Counted from the first letter of the stretch, positions 1 through 9,410 are shown. The stretch is DNA of 64,000 nt from Ancylobacter novellus DSM 506 (GCF_000092925.1 NC_014217.1:2480001-2544000), one strand, 5' to 3'. The notes: generated by a model from the letters alone, not told the origin. A program made the numbers and translations.

Positions 1-735
1 GTAGTTGGGCTTCACCTGGCCGATGAAATGGACGATGCGGGCGTCCTTCCACACGGAGGGATCGCCCTTGTAGACGCCCTTCTCCAGCCGGCGGTGCATG
101 TTCCAGCTCTCGTCGAGCGGCAGCCAGTGGCCCTGCAGCGCGCCGTTCAGCGCGTCCTGGTCCATCATCGGCAGCGTGGCGCCGCGCGAGGCGATGAAGT
201 CGATGGTGCGCTCGGAGACACGCTCGCGCCGCCAGGTGTCGAGGTCGATCAGCAGCACGCCGCTGTTGAAGTAGCGCATCGCGTCCGGCAGGCCGATGTC
301 GCGGTTGCGCTTGGCGTGGCGCTCGGGGACCTGGTGGGCGATGTCGTCCACCGCCGCCAGCGGAAAGCCGTTCATCGACAGGTTCGCCAGCGGGGCGAGC
401 GGGGCGTTCACCAGCGTGTCGCAGTCGATGTAGAACAGCCGCCCGGTCGCCTCGGGCAGGGCGAGCGGCATGAGGATGCGCGCATAGGCGGTACGCGAGA
501 GGTGGTGATTGACCGGCCGCGCCGCGAAGTGCTGCGCCATGTCGTCGGTGAGGTCGACGAAGATGATGTTGGGCAGGCCGTAGCTGGCGGCGAGCCGCTT
601 CTTGTCGGCGTCGGACACGCCGTCGCAGAACACGTAGACCGCCTCGAAGTCGCCCGCCGCCTTGGCCGCGAGCGAGGCGAGCATCACCCCGGTCAGCTCG
701 ACATAGGCGGTGTCGGTCGCGGTGGCGACGATCAA
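1..735 (-). CDS. GT8 family glycosyltransferase, C-terminus cut by window edge
   Basis: The frame is open for 245 codons to base 1. GT8 enzymes transfer hexoses from nucleotide sugars, often to lipopolysaccharide or other glycans. Visible features are an N-terminal strand LIVATATD, a metal-binding DxD motif in YIDCDTLV at about residue 88, a later MMDQDALN segment, and HFIGQVKPNY at the cut end, which matches the family's conserved H-x-x-G-x-x-KP-W/Y region. The best start is a TTG at 735, preceded by GGAAGGGGA; this TTG overlaps the stop of the upstream regulator gene, so the two are probably co-transcribed. The acceptor cannot be told from the sequence. Confidence 0.85.
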   Translation of the reverse strand, partial: MIVATATDTAYVELTGVMLASLAAKAAGDFEAVYVFCDGVSDADKKRLAASYGLPNIIFVDLTDDMAQHFAARPVNHHLSRTAYARILMPLALPEATGRLFYIDCDTLVNAPLAPLANLSMNGFPLAAVDDIAHQVPERHAKRNRDIGLPDAMRYFNSGVLLIDLDTWRRERVSERTIDFIASRGATLPMMDQDALNGALQGHWLPLDESWNMHRRLEKGVYKGDPSVWKDARIVHFIGQVKPNY

Positions 736-1208
736 GGAGCGTCCCCTTCCATCGGCACGATCGCGGCGTCCTTGGTCTGCTTGAGCGTCAGCGCGGTCTT
801 CACGTTGCGCACGTTCGGCGCGCCGGTCAGCTCCAGCACGAAGTTCTGGAAGCTCCGCAGGTCCGGCGCCACGCAGAGCAGGATGAAGTCGGTCTCGCCC
901 GAGAGCATCCAGCAGGCGCGCACCAGCGGCCAGCGCTCGACCTGCGCGGCGAAGGCGGAGAGGTCCGCTTCCGCCTGGCTGACGAGATGCACCATGGCGA
1001 AGGCCATGAGGTCGAAGCCGAGCTTCTTCTCGTCGAGCAGGGCGCGGTAGCCCTTGATGATGCCCTCCTCCTCCAGCGTGCGCACGCGGCGCAGGCAGGG
1101 GGGCGCGGAGATGCCGACGCGCTGCGACAGCTCGACATTGGTGATGCGGCCGTCACCCTGAAGCTCGCGCAGTATGTTCCAGTCGATCGCGTCGATGCGG
1201 CGGGCCAC
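732..1208 (-). CDS. Lrp/AsnC family transcriptional regulator
   Basis: This is a small DNA-binding regulator of the leucine-responsive family. The N-terminal winged helix-turn-helix reads IDWNILRELQGDGRITNVEL and continues through the recognition helix with LRRVRTLEEEGII. The C-terminal half (DLMAFAMVHL, GETDFILLCVAPD) is the ligand-binding RAM/ACT-like domain. I chose the GTG at 1208 (158 residues, normal for the family, GGAGA upstream). The frame stays open to 1280, but a GATAAT promoter element at 1280-1285 would lie inside that longer version. It is divergent from trxB and overlaps the GT8 gene. The effector is unknown. Confidence 0.9.
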   Translation of the reverse strand: MARRIDAIDWNILRELQGDGRITNVELSQRVGISAPPCLRRVRTLEEEGIIKGYRALLDEKKLGFDLMAFAMVHLVSQAEADLSAFAAQVERWPLVRACWMLSGETDFILLCVAPDLRSFQNFVLELTGAPNVRNVKTALTLKQTKDAAIVPMEGDAP

Positions 1209-1279
1209 GCGGGCGTCTCCGGTTGCGGCGGCCGGAAGCGGCGCGCCTTCGGCCGCGCGAGTGGAGCGGCCGCAGAGCA

Positions 1280-1306
1280 ATTATCTTGCGCGCTGCTGCA
1301 GCGCAA
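1280..1306 (-). promoter_or_regulatory. Possible lrp promoter overlapped by an inverted repeat
   Basis: TTGCGC (1286-1291) and GCGCAA (1301-1306) form an inverted repeat with a 9-base spacer. Read on the minus strand the right arm also gives a TTGCGC -35-like element, with GATAAT 15 bases downstream. The site lies in the lrp-trxB divergent region, so autoregulation by the Lrp protein is plausible. The 15-base spacing is short, so this is tentative. Confidence 0.3.
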
Positions 1307-1485
1307 TCTTCCTTCTGGAAAACTAAGGGATAGCGGACGTCCTCCTTGCGGCAGGTGCTATGAGCCCCTACATTTTCGCATGGCTGACGCGGCTGCCCCT
1401 TGCGGTGCGCGCATGTGTCGCCATCCGGCCTGATTTTTCCGAACCGGCGCAGGGAGAGCCTCCGCCGCAACCAAGCGAGCCCTCC

Positions 1486-2463
1486 ATGTCGCCGGCCTCC
1501 CCGTCCCGCCACCACGTCAAGGTGCTGATCATCGGTTCCGGTCCCGCCGGCTACACCGCGGCGGTCTATGCCGCCCGCGCCATGCTGGAGCCGGTGCTGA
1601 TCCAGGGCATCCAGCCGGGCGGCCAGCTCACCATCACCACCGACGTCGAGAACTATCCCGGCTTCGCCGACCCGATCCAGGGCCCGTGGCTGATGGAGCA
1701 GATGCAGGCGCAGGCCGAGAAGATGGGCACGCGCATCGTCAGCGACCTCGTCACCTCGCTCGATTTGTCGAGCCGCCCGTTCCGGGCGAAGACGGACTCC
1801 GGCACCGAGTGGATCGCCGAGACCGTCATCCTCGCCACCGGCGCGCAGGCGCGCTGGCTCGACCTGCCCTCCGAGCAGGCGTTCCGCGGCTACGGCGTCT
1901 CCGCCTGCGCCACCTGCGATGGCTTCTTCTACCGCGGCCGCGAGGTGATCGTGGTCGGCGGCGGCAACACGGCGGTGGAGGAAGCGCTGTTCCTCACCAA
2001 CTTCGCCTCCAAGGTGACGGTGGTGCACCGCCGCGACGCCTTCCGCGCCGAGAAGATCCTGCAGGAGAGGCTCTTCGCCCATCCCAAGGTCGAGGTGGTG
2101 TGGAACGCCGCGCTGCATGAGGTGAAGGGCGAGGACAACCCGCCCAAGGTGACGAGCGTGACGCTGAAGGACACCGTCACCGGCGCCTTCCATGAGCGCC
2201 CGGCGGACGGCGTGTTCATCGCCATCGGCCATGCGCCGGCGACCGAACTGATCGCCGGCCAGCTAAAGCTCAAGCCTTCGGGCTATGTCTGGACCGAGCC
2301 GCATTCCACCCAGACCTCGGTGGAAGGCGTGTTTGCCGCGGGCGACGTCGCCGACGACGTGTTCCGCCAGGCGGTAACGGCCGCCGGTATGGGCTGCATG
2401 GCGGCGCTGGAGGCCGAGCGCTTCCTCGCCGCCCGCGAGCCCCTTGCCGACGCAGCTGAATGA
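1486..2463 (+). CDS. trxB: Thioredoxin-disulfide reductase
   Basis: This cytoplasmic flavoenzyme passes electrons from NADPH through FAD to thioredoxin. The 325-residue product has the FAD fingerprint GSGPAGYTAA near residue 18, the redox-active CATC at residues 141-144, the NADPH-binding GGGNTAVEEA, and the C-terminal FAD segment GDVADDVFRQAVTAAGMGC. The frame is open from 1360, but homology begins at MSPASPSRHHVKVLIIG, so the ATG at 1486 is the likely start. It is followed at once by a LysR gene, an arrangement I recall as common in this order, and faces the Lrp gene divergently. Confidence 0.97.
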   Translation: MSPASPSRHHVKVLIIGSGPAGYTAAVYAARAMLEPVLIQGIQPGGQLTITTDVENYPGFADPIQGPWLMEQMQAQAEKMGTRIVSDLVTSLDLSSRPFRAKTDSGTEWIAETVILATGAQARWLDLPSEQAFRGYGVSACATCDGFFYRGREVIVVGGGNTAVEEALFLTNFASKVTVVHRRDAFRAEKILQERLFAHPKVEVVWNAALHEVKGEDNPPKVTSVTLKDTVTGAFHERPADGVFIAIGHAPATELIAGQLKLKPSGYVWTEPHSTQTSVEGVFAAGDVADDVFRQAVTAAGMGCMAALEAERFLAAREPLADAAE

Positions 2464-2477
2464 GAGGCGACCGGGCG

Positions 2478-3401
2478 ATGGACAACAAGGCCAACCGTGC
2501 GCGGGACATGGACTGGGACAAGCTCAAGGTGTTCCACGTCGCCGCCGAGGCCGGCTCCTTCACCCATGCCGGCGAGGCCCTCGGGCTGTCGCAGTCGGCG
2601 GTGAGCCGGCAGGTCTCGGCGCTGGAGCAGGAACTCAACATCCCGCTGTTCCACCGCCATGCGCGCGGACTGATCCTGACCGAGCAGGGCGACCTGCTCT
2701 ACCGCACCGCGCACGAAGTCTTCATGAAGCTGGAGGCGGCGCGGGCCAAGCTGACCGATAGCCGCGAGAAGCCGAACGGCGAATTGCGTGTCACCACCAC
2801 CATGGGCCTCGGCACCCACTGGCTGACCGCCCGCATCGGCGAGTTCCTCGAGCTCTACCCCGACATCCGCATCACGCTGATCCTGACCGACGACGAGCTC
2901 GACCTCGCCATGCGCGAGGCCGACGTCGCCATCCGCCTGCGCCAGCCGGTGCAGCCGGACCTGATCCAGCGCAAGCTGTTCACCGTGCATTTCCACGCTT
3001 TCGCCTCGGCCGAATACCTCAAGCGCAACGGCCATCCGCGCACGCTGGAGGAACTCGACCAGCACCGCATCATCCTGCTCGGCGGGCCGATCCCCTCCTA
3101 TTTCCAGGACCTGAACTGGCTGGAGCGCGCGGGCGTCGAGGACGGGCAGGACGGGCGCGTGCCCTCGCTCTCGGTCAACAACGTGCTCGGCCTCAAGCGC
3201 GCGGTGGAGCGCGGCGTCGGCATCGGCATCGTGCCGGACTACCTCTTGGAGGATTCGGCGACGCTGGTGCAGCTCTTCCCCGAGCGCACCACGCCGACGC
3301 TGGAGGCCTATTTCGTCTATCCGCAGGAGATGCGCTCGGTGGCGCGCATCCAGGTGTTCCGCGACTTCCTCGTCGCCAAGGCGCAGCGCTGGAGCTTCTG
3401 A
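2478..3401 (+). CDS. LysR family transcriptional regulator
   Basis: The N-terminal helix-turn-helix is clear (DKLKVFHVAAEAGSFTHAGE, then LSQSAVSRQVSALEQEL and LFHRHARGLILTEQG). It is followed by a substrate-binding domain of about 220 residues starting at GELRVTTTMGLG. I placed the start at the ATG at 2478, with GAGAGG upstream; an ATG at 2460 overlapping the trxB stop is also possible. It probably shares a transcript with trxB. The target genes cannot be read from the sequence. The gene ends directly before a palindromic repeat that may also stop transcription. Confidence 0.93.
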   Translation: MDNKANRARDMDWDKLKVFHVAAEAGSFTHAGEALGLSQSAVSRQVSALEQELNIPLFHRHARGLILTEQGDLLYRTAHEVFMKLEAARAKLTDSREKPNGELRVTTTMGLGTHWLTARIGEFLELYPDIRITLILTDDELDLAMREADVAIRLRQPVQPDLIQRKLFTVHFHAFASAEYLKRNGHPRTLEELDQHRIILLGGPIPSYFQDLNWLERAGVEDGQDGRVPSLSVNNVLGLKRAVERGVGIGIVPDYLLEDSATLVQLFPERTTPTLEAYFVYPQEMRSVARIQVFRDFLVAKAQRWSF

Positions 3402-3405
3402 CGCG

Positions 3406-3520
3406 TAGAGCATTTCCCAATCAGATGGAATCATCTGATCGAAGAGGAATTGCTCCAGCTTATTGAATCTAGAGCACTTCCTGATCGTTCGGATGTTCCA
3501 TCCGAACGGGAAGGGCTCTA
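3406..3520. repeat. Palindromic intergenic repeat of the 'tagagcatttcc' type
   Basis: Two dyads lie between convergent genes. The first is TCAGATG-GAAT-CATCTGA at 3421-3438. The second is CGTTCGGAT-GTTCC-ATCCGAACG at 3486-3508, extended outward by TAGAGC/GCTCTA to span 3470-3520. Elements beginning TAGAGCATTT with these arms are, from memory, widely dispersed in Hyphomicrobiales genomes. The long second hairpin could stop transcription from both sides, although it has no T-tract. Confidence 0.75.
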
Positions 3521-4012
3521 GCGCACCGCCGCCGTCACTTCCCGCGCGACGAAATCGCCGGCGTGGCGCCAGCCCTCGTCATTGTCGCCGCGGAAGCTGA
3601 GCAGCCGCTCCATCACCAGCTTGCCCGAGGCGACGTCGAGCACCGCCACGCGCATGGACAGGACCAGCGTGCTCATCTTGTGCACGCTGCCGACTAGCAC
3701 GAAGGCAGCTCCCGCCTCGCGGGCGCGCTGGCGCAGCGCCTCCACCCCTTCCGCATCGAGCCGGCAGGCGCCCTCGCAGGCGAGCGCGAGGCTCTGCGCC
3801 GCGCCGTCCTTGCCGATGTCCGTCCTTATGCCCTCGGTGAGCGCCCTGCGCCGCGCCTCGTGCTCGGCGCCCTGGTCGCGCGCCTCGCCGGACGAATCGG
3901 TGAAGCCGATATCGGCGACGGCGATACGCGGCGAGGCCGCCAACGCCGGCGCTGCGGCAAGAAGGCACAGAGCAGCTGCGGACAGGAGCGGGACAAGGCG
4001 AGGCTTCAACAT
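3518..4012 (-). CDS. Exported DUF3280/DUF2380-like protein
   Basis: The 164-residue product starts with a signal peptide (MLKPRLVPLLSAAALCLLAA, cleavage near APALAA). The mature domain opens with SPRIAVADIGFTD, then has a two-cysteine stretch (ACEGACRLD), FVLVGSVHKMSTLVLSMRV and VASGKLVMERLLSFRGDND. This pattern resembles small periplasmic proteins of the DUF3280/DUF2380 kind; the assignment is by memory of motifs. The start at 4012 is supported by GGAGGATCGCCC upstream. Function is unknown, and the final bases abut the palindromic repeat. Confidence 0.75.
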   Translation of the reverse strand: MLKPRLVPLLSAAALCLLAAAPALAASPRIAVADIGFTDSSGEARDQGAEHEARRRALTEGIRTDIGKDGAAQSLALACEGACRLDAEGVEALRQRAREAGAAFVLVGSVHKMSTLVLSMRVAVLDVASGKLVMERLLSFRGDNDEGWRHAGDFVAREVTAAVR

Positions 4013-4164
4013 GGGCGATCCTCCGGACGATCCTCCGACACGGCCGCTGGCGGGCCTTACAGAAGAGTGTGCACCGGGAAGCAGCGTCCTCCAAGAACAT
4101 CCGCAGTGGTATTCGGCGCCCATTTCGCGGGCAGCGACAAACGTGCGACAGCGTCAATGCAATT

Positions 4165-4326
4165 ACGCATGCCTGCCATGCGGGCATAATTCATTGCAAG
4201 ATGCCCGATCTTTGACCATATCGGTGGTGACGCCGATGCGTTTTCGTTTCGGCTGTTCCCCTCTGGAAGGTTCGCCGCTTCGGCGGCGAGACTTAGCCGG
4301 GTCCTTTTGGACCCGGCTTTTTTCTT
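4165..4326 (+). ncRNA. Candidate structured small RNA ending in a strong terminator
   Basis: No protein-coding gene reads into this region on the plus strand, yet it ends in a strong intrinsic terminator. Three more hairpins precede it in series: CGGGCAT (4181-4187) with ATGCCCG (4201-4207); ATCGGTG-GTGA-CGCCGAT (4220-4237), which has a GNRA tetraloop; and TCGCCGC-TTCG-GCGGCGA (4272-4289), which has a C(UUCG)G tetraloop. Stable tetraloop hairpins in tandem before a terminator suggest an RNA gene of about 120-160 nt. Its architecture recalls rhizobial sRNAs such as the mmgR/alpha-r8 family, but I cannot show sequence identity. I found no convincing promoter, so the 5' end is a guess. Confidence 0.5.
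4295..4326 (+). terminator. Rho-independent terminator
   Basis: AGCCGGGTCC (4295-4304), loop TTTT, GGACCCGGCT (4309-4318) form a perfect 10-bp stem followed by a run of seven T. It works only on the plus strand. The nearest plus-strand gene upstream ends at 3401, so it most likely ends the candidate small RNA. Confidence 0.9.
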
Positions 4327-4356
4327 GCCCAGATCCCCGCCTATGCCACCGCAAAC

Positions 4357-4385
4357 GAAAAAGCCCGACGGCGAACCGTCGGGCC
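4357..4385 (-). terminator. Rho-independent terminator of the DUF992 gene
   Basis: On the minus strand GCCCGACGG-TTCG-CCGTCGGGC forms a 9-bp stem with a UUCG loop, followed by TTTTTC. It sits 56 bases past the stop of the DUF992 gene. Confidence 0.9.
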
Positions 4386-4440
4386 TGTTCTCATTGCAGC
4401 GACGCCGCGCGGCGCCACGGATCGCTCGGTCAGGAGCGGC

Positions 4441-4929
4441 TCAGTTGGAGACCAGCCGGAGGTCGCCCACGCCGAGCGCGAGGTTCACGCCGGTCTGGCC
4501 CTCGACGCTGACGGGCTGCAGGGCGATGGTCTTGTTGGAGCCGCCGACCAGCACGTTGCCGGCCGCGCCGATGCCGAGTGCCACGCTGCCAGACACGCCG
4601 ACATAGGTGCCGTCGAGGTCGGTCTTGCGGACGCCGCGCGAGGGCGCCAGCACGCTCCACACCAGCATGTTGCGGCCGGTCACGCCGAGGTCGACGCCCC
4701 AGCGGCGGATGCTGCCCTCATAGGTGAAGGTCTGGCCACGCGGGGTCTTGAAGGTGCAGCTCAGCAGGCGCTTGGAGCCGATGATGAAGCTCACGGACTT
4801 GGTGCCGCTGCAGGTCAGCACGCCGGCCTCGACGCGCTTGGTCTGGGCAGAGGCGGGCGCGGCGGCAAGGCCCACGCCGGCGGCGAGCGCAACGGCGAGA
4901 AGGCCGCGCGACAGGACAGTACGCATCAT
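4441..4929 (-). CDS. DUF992 domain-containing exported protein
   Basis: This 162-residue protein has a signal peptide (cleavage near APASAQT). The mature part matches DUF992, a small periplasmic family of alphaproteobacteria: VEAGVLTCSG, LLSCTFKTPRG, YEGSIRRWGVDLGVTG, LVWSVLAP, LDGTYVGVSGSVALGIGAAG, then VLVGGSNKTIALQPVSVEGQ and GVNLALGV. Two cysteines (in LTCSG and LLSCTF) are probably disulfide-linked. GGGAGA lies just upstream of the start. Its function is unknown. It lies downstream of the aminotransferase on the same strand but is separated from it by a long hairpin and has its own terminator. Confidence 0.93.
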   Translation of the reverse strand: MMRTVLSRGLLAVALAAGVGLAAAPASAQTKRVEAGVLTCSGTKSVSFIIGSKRLLSCTFKTPRGQTFTYEGSIRRWGVDLGVTGRNMLVWSVLAPSRGVRKTDLDGTYVGVSGSVALGIGAAGNVLVGGSNKTIALQPVSVEGQTGVNLALGVGDLRLVSN

Positions 4930-4997
4930 TCTTGTCTCCCTGAGAGAAGGCGCGCGACCGGCTTGGAACCGGCGCCGAGCCGCCGGGGGCGGCGGCC

Positions 4998-5027
4998 CTC
5001 CGGCCGGGGCGCGTCGCCCGGCCGGAG
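4998..5027. terminator. Long GC-rich hairpin between aspC and the DUF992 gene
   Basis: CTCCGGCCGGG (4998-5008) and CCCGGCCGGAG (5017-5027) form an 11-bp stem with an 8-base loop, 14 bases after the aminotransferase stop. There is no T-tract, so it may be an inefficient terminator or an mRNA 3'-end stabiliser. Confidence 0.4.
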
Positions 5028-5041
5028 ACCATTATTCTACC

Positions 5042-6280
<1,239 letters not shown>

Positions 6281-6386
6281 CTAGTCGAGCCCTTGCGCCC
6301 CGGCAAGCGATTCCCTACCTGCCGTCGGCCCCGGCCGTGCGTTATCGTGCCGCTGCAACCCTTTTCAGCATCCCGGAGACGGCCGC

Positions 6387-7028
6387 GTGCTCAGGATCTA
6401 CTCGATGCAGAGCTCCGGCAATGCCTACAAGGTGCGGCTGCTGCTGGCCAAGCTCGGGCATGAATTCCAGCTGGTCGACATCGACCTGCTGCGTGGCGAG
6501 AACCGCACGCCGGACTTCCTGATGAAGAACCCGGAAGGCCGCGTGCCGCTGCTGGAGCTGCCCGGCGGGCGCTTCCTGCCCGAATCCAACGCCATCCTGT
6601 TCTATCTCGCCGAGGGCACGCCGCTGCTGCCCGACGCCCCGCTGGCGCGCGCCGAGGTGCTGCGCTGGATGTTCTTCGAGCAGCACTCGCACGAGCCGGC
6701 CATCGCCGCCGCGCGCTTCTGGCTCAAGCTGGTGCGTGGCGGGCGCGAACTGCGCACCCACGACATCGACCGCTGGCTGGAGGAAGGCTACGCCGCGCTC
6801 GGCGTGATGGACCGCCACCTCCAGCGCCGGCCCTTCTTCATCGACGGGACGATGACCATCGCCGACATCGCGCTCTACGCCCATACCCATGTGGCGCATG
6901 AGGGCGACTTCGATCTGGCCGCATTTCCGGCGGTACGGGGGTGGCTCGCGCGGGTCGCCAACGAGCCCGGCCATGTCGACATGGACTGGCGCCCTCAGCT
7001 AGCCGGCCAAATGGTTAGCACCGTTTAA
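6387..7028 (+). CDS. Glutathione S-transferase family protein
   Basis: The 213-residue product has the two GST domains. The thioredoxin-like N-terminal domain contains SGNAYKVRLLLAKLG, NPEGRVPLLEL and LPESNAILFYLAEG (the ES-A-I glutathione-binding turn), and an all-helical C-terminal domain follows with MTIADIALYAHTH, the usual N-capping box. The start is a GTG at 6387 with GGAGA upstream. The substrate is unknown. It is divergent from aspC with a short shared upstream region. Confidence 0.92.
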   Translation: MLRIYSMQSSGNAYKVRLLLAKLGHEFQLVDIDLLRGENRTPDFLMKNPEGRVPLLELPGGRFLPESNAILFYLAEGTPLLPDAPLARAEVLRWMFFEQHSHEPAIAAARFWLKLVRGGRELRTHDIDRWLEEGYAALGVMDRHLQRRPFFIDGTMTIADIALYAHTHVAHEGDFDLAAFPAVRGWLARVANEPGHVDMDWRPQLAGQMVSTV

Positions 7029-7163
7029 CTATTTGCCCCGAAATGGCCTCGAAATGGCACCGGCTCGCGCAAAGTGGCGCCGAAGCCGGGCCGTCTTCGC
7101 CCTCGAAATTACCACCGTCGGCCAGCCGCCCCTTACCGCCGGCCGATCCGGAGGGATTTCGCC

Positions 7164-7505
7164 ATGTCGCGTCTCTTGTCGCGTCTATCGACGGAACAGA
7201 TGTCGCCGCGCGCCGCCGCCGGCCGCGGCACCCACACGGCCCGCCGGCGCCTCGTCAGGGCGCTGATGGAAGCGGGCGTGGTGCTCTCCCTCACCTTCGC
7301 CACCGTCGCCGTGCTGTGCCTGTTCGGCCTGCAGCGCGCCTCGGCGCTGGAGCTCGTCGCCGGCCCCGCCTCGGACGGACGGATGGCCGTGGGCGCAGTG
7401 CTGATCTCCGCCTTCGTCGGCCTGTGCGGGCTGACCAGCTTCATGCTGCGCAACACGCTGGAGCCGGCCTCCCGCGCCGAGGCTCCCCGCCGCCGCGAGG
7501 GGTGA
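7164..7505 (+). CDS. Small two-helix membrane protein, unknown function
   Basis: The start at 7164 has a clear GGAGGG eight bases upstream; the longer open frame from 7074 lacks one. The 113-residue product has a basic N-terminus, a first hydrophobic segment (AGVVLSLTFATVAVLCLFGL), a short periplasmic or loop segment, a second segment (MAVGAVLISAFVGLCGLTSF) and a charged tail. I recognise no family. The downstream gap holds a 13-base palindrome TGACGC-T-GCGTCA (7507-7519) that could be an operator for the next gene. Confidence 0.7.
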   Translation: MSRLLSRLSTEQMSPRAAAGRGTHTARRRLVRALMEAGVVLSLTFATVAVLCLFGLQRASALELVAGPASDGRMAVGAVLISAFVGLCGLTSFMLRNTLEPASRAEAPRRREG

Positions 7506-7608
7506 CTGACGCTGCGTCATTCACGTTCTTGTCAGTCTTGTCCGGTTGGCCGGACGGGGCCCGTGATCTAACCATGCGCTCCGGGTCGACGAAGCACGGA
7601 GCGCCGCC

Positions 7609-8766
7609 TTGAGAACCTTCCCCCGCCTTCTTGCCGTGGCCGCGCTGGCGGGTCTGATCACCAACACACCGGCATCGGCGCAGCAGCCGGCGCGCATCTC
7701 CTCCTCCGCCGGGCCGCTCAGCGTCGAGACCGTCGCCTCGGGGCTGGAGAACCCCTGGGGCCTCGCCTTCCTGCCCGACGGGCGCATGCTGGTGACCGAG
7801 CGCCCCGGCCGGCTGCGCATCGTCAGCCGCAGCGGCACCGTCTCCGCTCCCGTCGCCGGCCTGCCGCCGGTCTATGCCACCGGCCAGGGCGGGCTGCTCG
7901 ACGTGGCGCTGGCACCCGACTTCGCCAGCAGCGGCAAGATCTTCCTCTCCTATGCCGAACCGCGCGAGGGCGCCTCCGGCACCAGCGTCGCGCGGGCGCG
8001 CCTCGTCGAGGATGGCGGCGACGCCCGGCTCGACGGGCTCACTGTGATCTTCCGCCAGTCGCCGGCGGCGGGCGGCAGCAACCATTACGGCTCGCGCCTC
8101 GTCTTCGCCCGCGACGGCACGCTGTTCGTCACGCTGGGCGACCGCTATTCGCTGCGCGAGCAGGCGCAGGACCTCTCGGTCCATATTGGCAAGATCGTGC
8201 GCATCAATACCGACGGCTCGGTGCCGGAGGACAACCCCTTCCGCTCGCGCGCCGGCGCGCGGCCGGAGATCTGGAGCTACGGCCACCGCAACGTGCAGGG
8301 CGCGGCGCTCGATCCCGCCACCGGGCGGCTGTGGACCATCGAGCACGGCGCGCGCGGCGGCGACGAACTGAACCATCCCGAAGCCGGCAAGAACTATGGC
8401 TGGCCGGTCATCACCTATGGCCGCGACTACAGCGGCGCGCGCATCGGCGAGGGCACGGAGAGAGCCGGCATGGAGCAGCCGGTGAAGTACTGGGACCCGT
8501 CCTTCGCGCCGTCCGGCCTCGCCTTCTACACCGGCGACCTGATGCCGCGCTGGAAGGGCGACCTGTTCACCGGCGGGCTCGCCGGCACGCGGCTGGTACA
8601 CCTGAAGCTCGACCCCGCCCGCGAGCGGGTGATCGAGGAGGAGGTGCTGCTCACCGATCTCGGCGAGCGCATCCGCGACGTGCGGCAGGGGCCGGACGGC
8701 GCGCTTTGGCTGTTGACCGACGATCCCGGCGAGGGCCGCCTGCTGCGCCTCAGCCCGGACGATTGA
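7609..8766 (+). CDS. PQQ-dependent soluble sugar (aldose) dehydrogenase
   Basis: This is a secreted six-bladed beta-propeller that oxidises aldose sugars with PQQ in the periplasm. The 385-residue product starts with a signal peptide ending near ASAQQ. It then has NPWGLAFLPDGRMLVTERPG, GQGGLLDVALAPDF, NHYGSRLVFARDG (histidine of the PQQ site), EIWSYGHRNVQGAALDP, and EHGARGGDELN with KNYGWPVITYG. All are hallmarks of the Asd/GdhB-like family. The start is a TTG at 7609 with GGAG upstream; no ATG fits. No PQQ synthesis genes are in the window. Confidence 0.92.
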   Translation: MRTFPRLLAVAALAGLITNTPASAQQPARISSSAGPLSVETVASGLENPWGLAFLPDGRMLVTERPGRLRIVSRSGTVSAPVAGLPPVYATGQGGLLDVALAPDFASSGKIFLSYAEPREGASGTSVARARLVEDGGDARLDGLTVIFRQSPAAGGSNHYGSRLVFARDGTLFVTLGDRYSLREQAQDLSVHIGKIVRINTDGSVPEDNPFRSRAGARPEIWSYGHRNVQGAALDPATGRLWTIEHGARGGDELNHPEAGKNYGWPVITYGRDYSGARIGEGTERAGMEQPVKYWDPSFAPSGLAFYTGDLMPRWKGDLFTGGLAGTRLVHLKLDPARERVIEEEVLLTDLGERIRDVRQGPDGALWLLTDDPGEGRLLRLSPDD

Positions 8767-8806
8767 ACGCCACGGCTGAGCCGCCTCACCCTTAGCTTTC
8801 CCCTCC

Positions 8807-8891
8807 CCTCATCCCCGGGCTTGACCCGGGGACCCAGCCTTTCCGCCGGTACCCGGTCACTGGGTGGCCGGGTCGAGCCCGGCCATGAGGG
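8807..8891. repeat. REP-like palindromic element, family 1, copy A
   Basis: The element is bounded by CCCTCAT and ATGAGGG. It contains CCCCGGG-CTTGA-CCCGGGG (8813-8831), the complementary pair GACCCAG/CTGGGT, and GGCCGGG-TCGAG-CCCGGCC (8866-8884). A second, longer copy lies at 40324-40469 and a half copy near 38113-38138. It occupies the space between two convergent genes. Confidence 0.85.
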
Positions 8892-8968
8892 CGAGAGGGT
8901 GGTCATCGCCGGGCTAAATGGAATTGCGGGCCAGACGCTGAGCCTGGCGCTCGGGCTTTGCCGCCGCC

Positions 8969-9331
8969 TCACCACTTCTGGAAGATGAAGAACGCGCCCA
9001 CCGCGATGAAGGCGAAGCCGATCAGGTGGTTCCAGGCGAAGGGCTCCTTCAGCCACAGCACCGAGAAGCCGGCGAACACCACCAGGGTGATGACCTCCTG
9101 GATGGTCTTCAGCTCCACCGTCGAATAGACCGCCGAGCCGTAGCGGTTGGCCGGCACGGCGAGGCAGTACTCGAAGAAGGCGATGCCCCAGCTCGCGAGG
9201 ATCGCGATCATCAGCGGTGCCGATTTGTGCTTGAGGTGCCCGTACCAGGCGAACGTCATGAAGACGTTCGAGGCGAAGAGCAGCAGGATCGGCGTCAGCG
9301 AGGGCGGCAGCAGGGTCGACAGCGCGGGCAT
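8969..9331 (-). CDS. DMT family (DUF486) small membrane protein
   Basis: The 120-residue product has four hydrophobic helices and the DUF486 signature: LLFASNVFMTFAWYGHLK, APLMIAILASWGIAFFEYCL, VPANRYGS, TIQEVITLVVFAGFSVLW and AWNHLIGFAFIAVGAFFIF. The family resembles half-size drug/metabolite transporters, so it may act as a dimer, but no substrate is known. The frame is open to 9496, but homology and normal length support the ATG at 9331. Confidence 0.92.
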   Translation of the reverse strand: MPALSTLLPPSLTPILLLFASNVFMTFAWYGHLKHKSAPLMIAILASWGIAFFEYCLAVPANRYGSAVYSTVELKTIQEVITLVVFAGFSVLWLKEPFAWNHLIGFAFIAVGAFFIFQKW

Positions 9332-9410
9332 GGGGGAATCCGGTGACGTGACCGCCGAGCATCGCCGTCCGCCGGCATCCGTCAATGGCGGCACAAAGCC
9401 GCCCCGCCGC

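Noticed and set aside
28..1050. A 340-codon plus-strand open frame at the window start
   Set aside because: The minus strand here carries GT8 and Lrp motifs, and the plus-strand translation has none.
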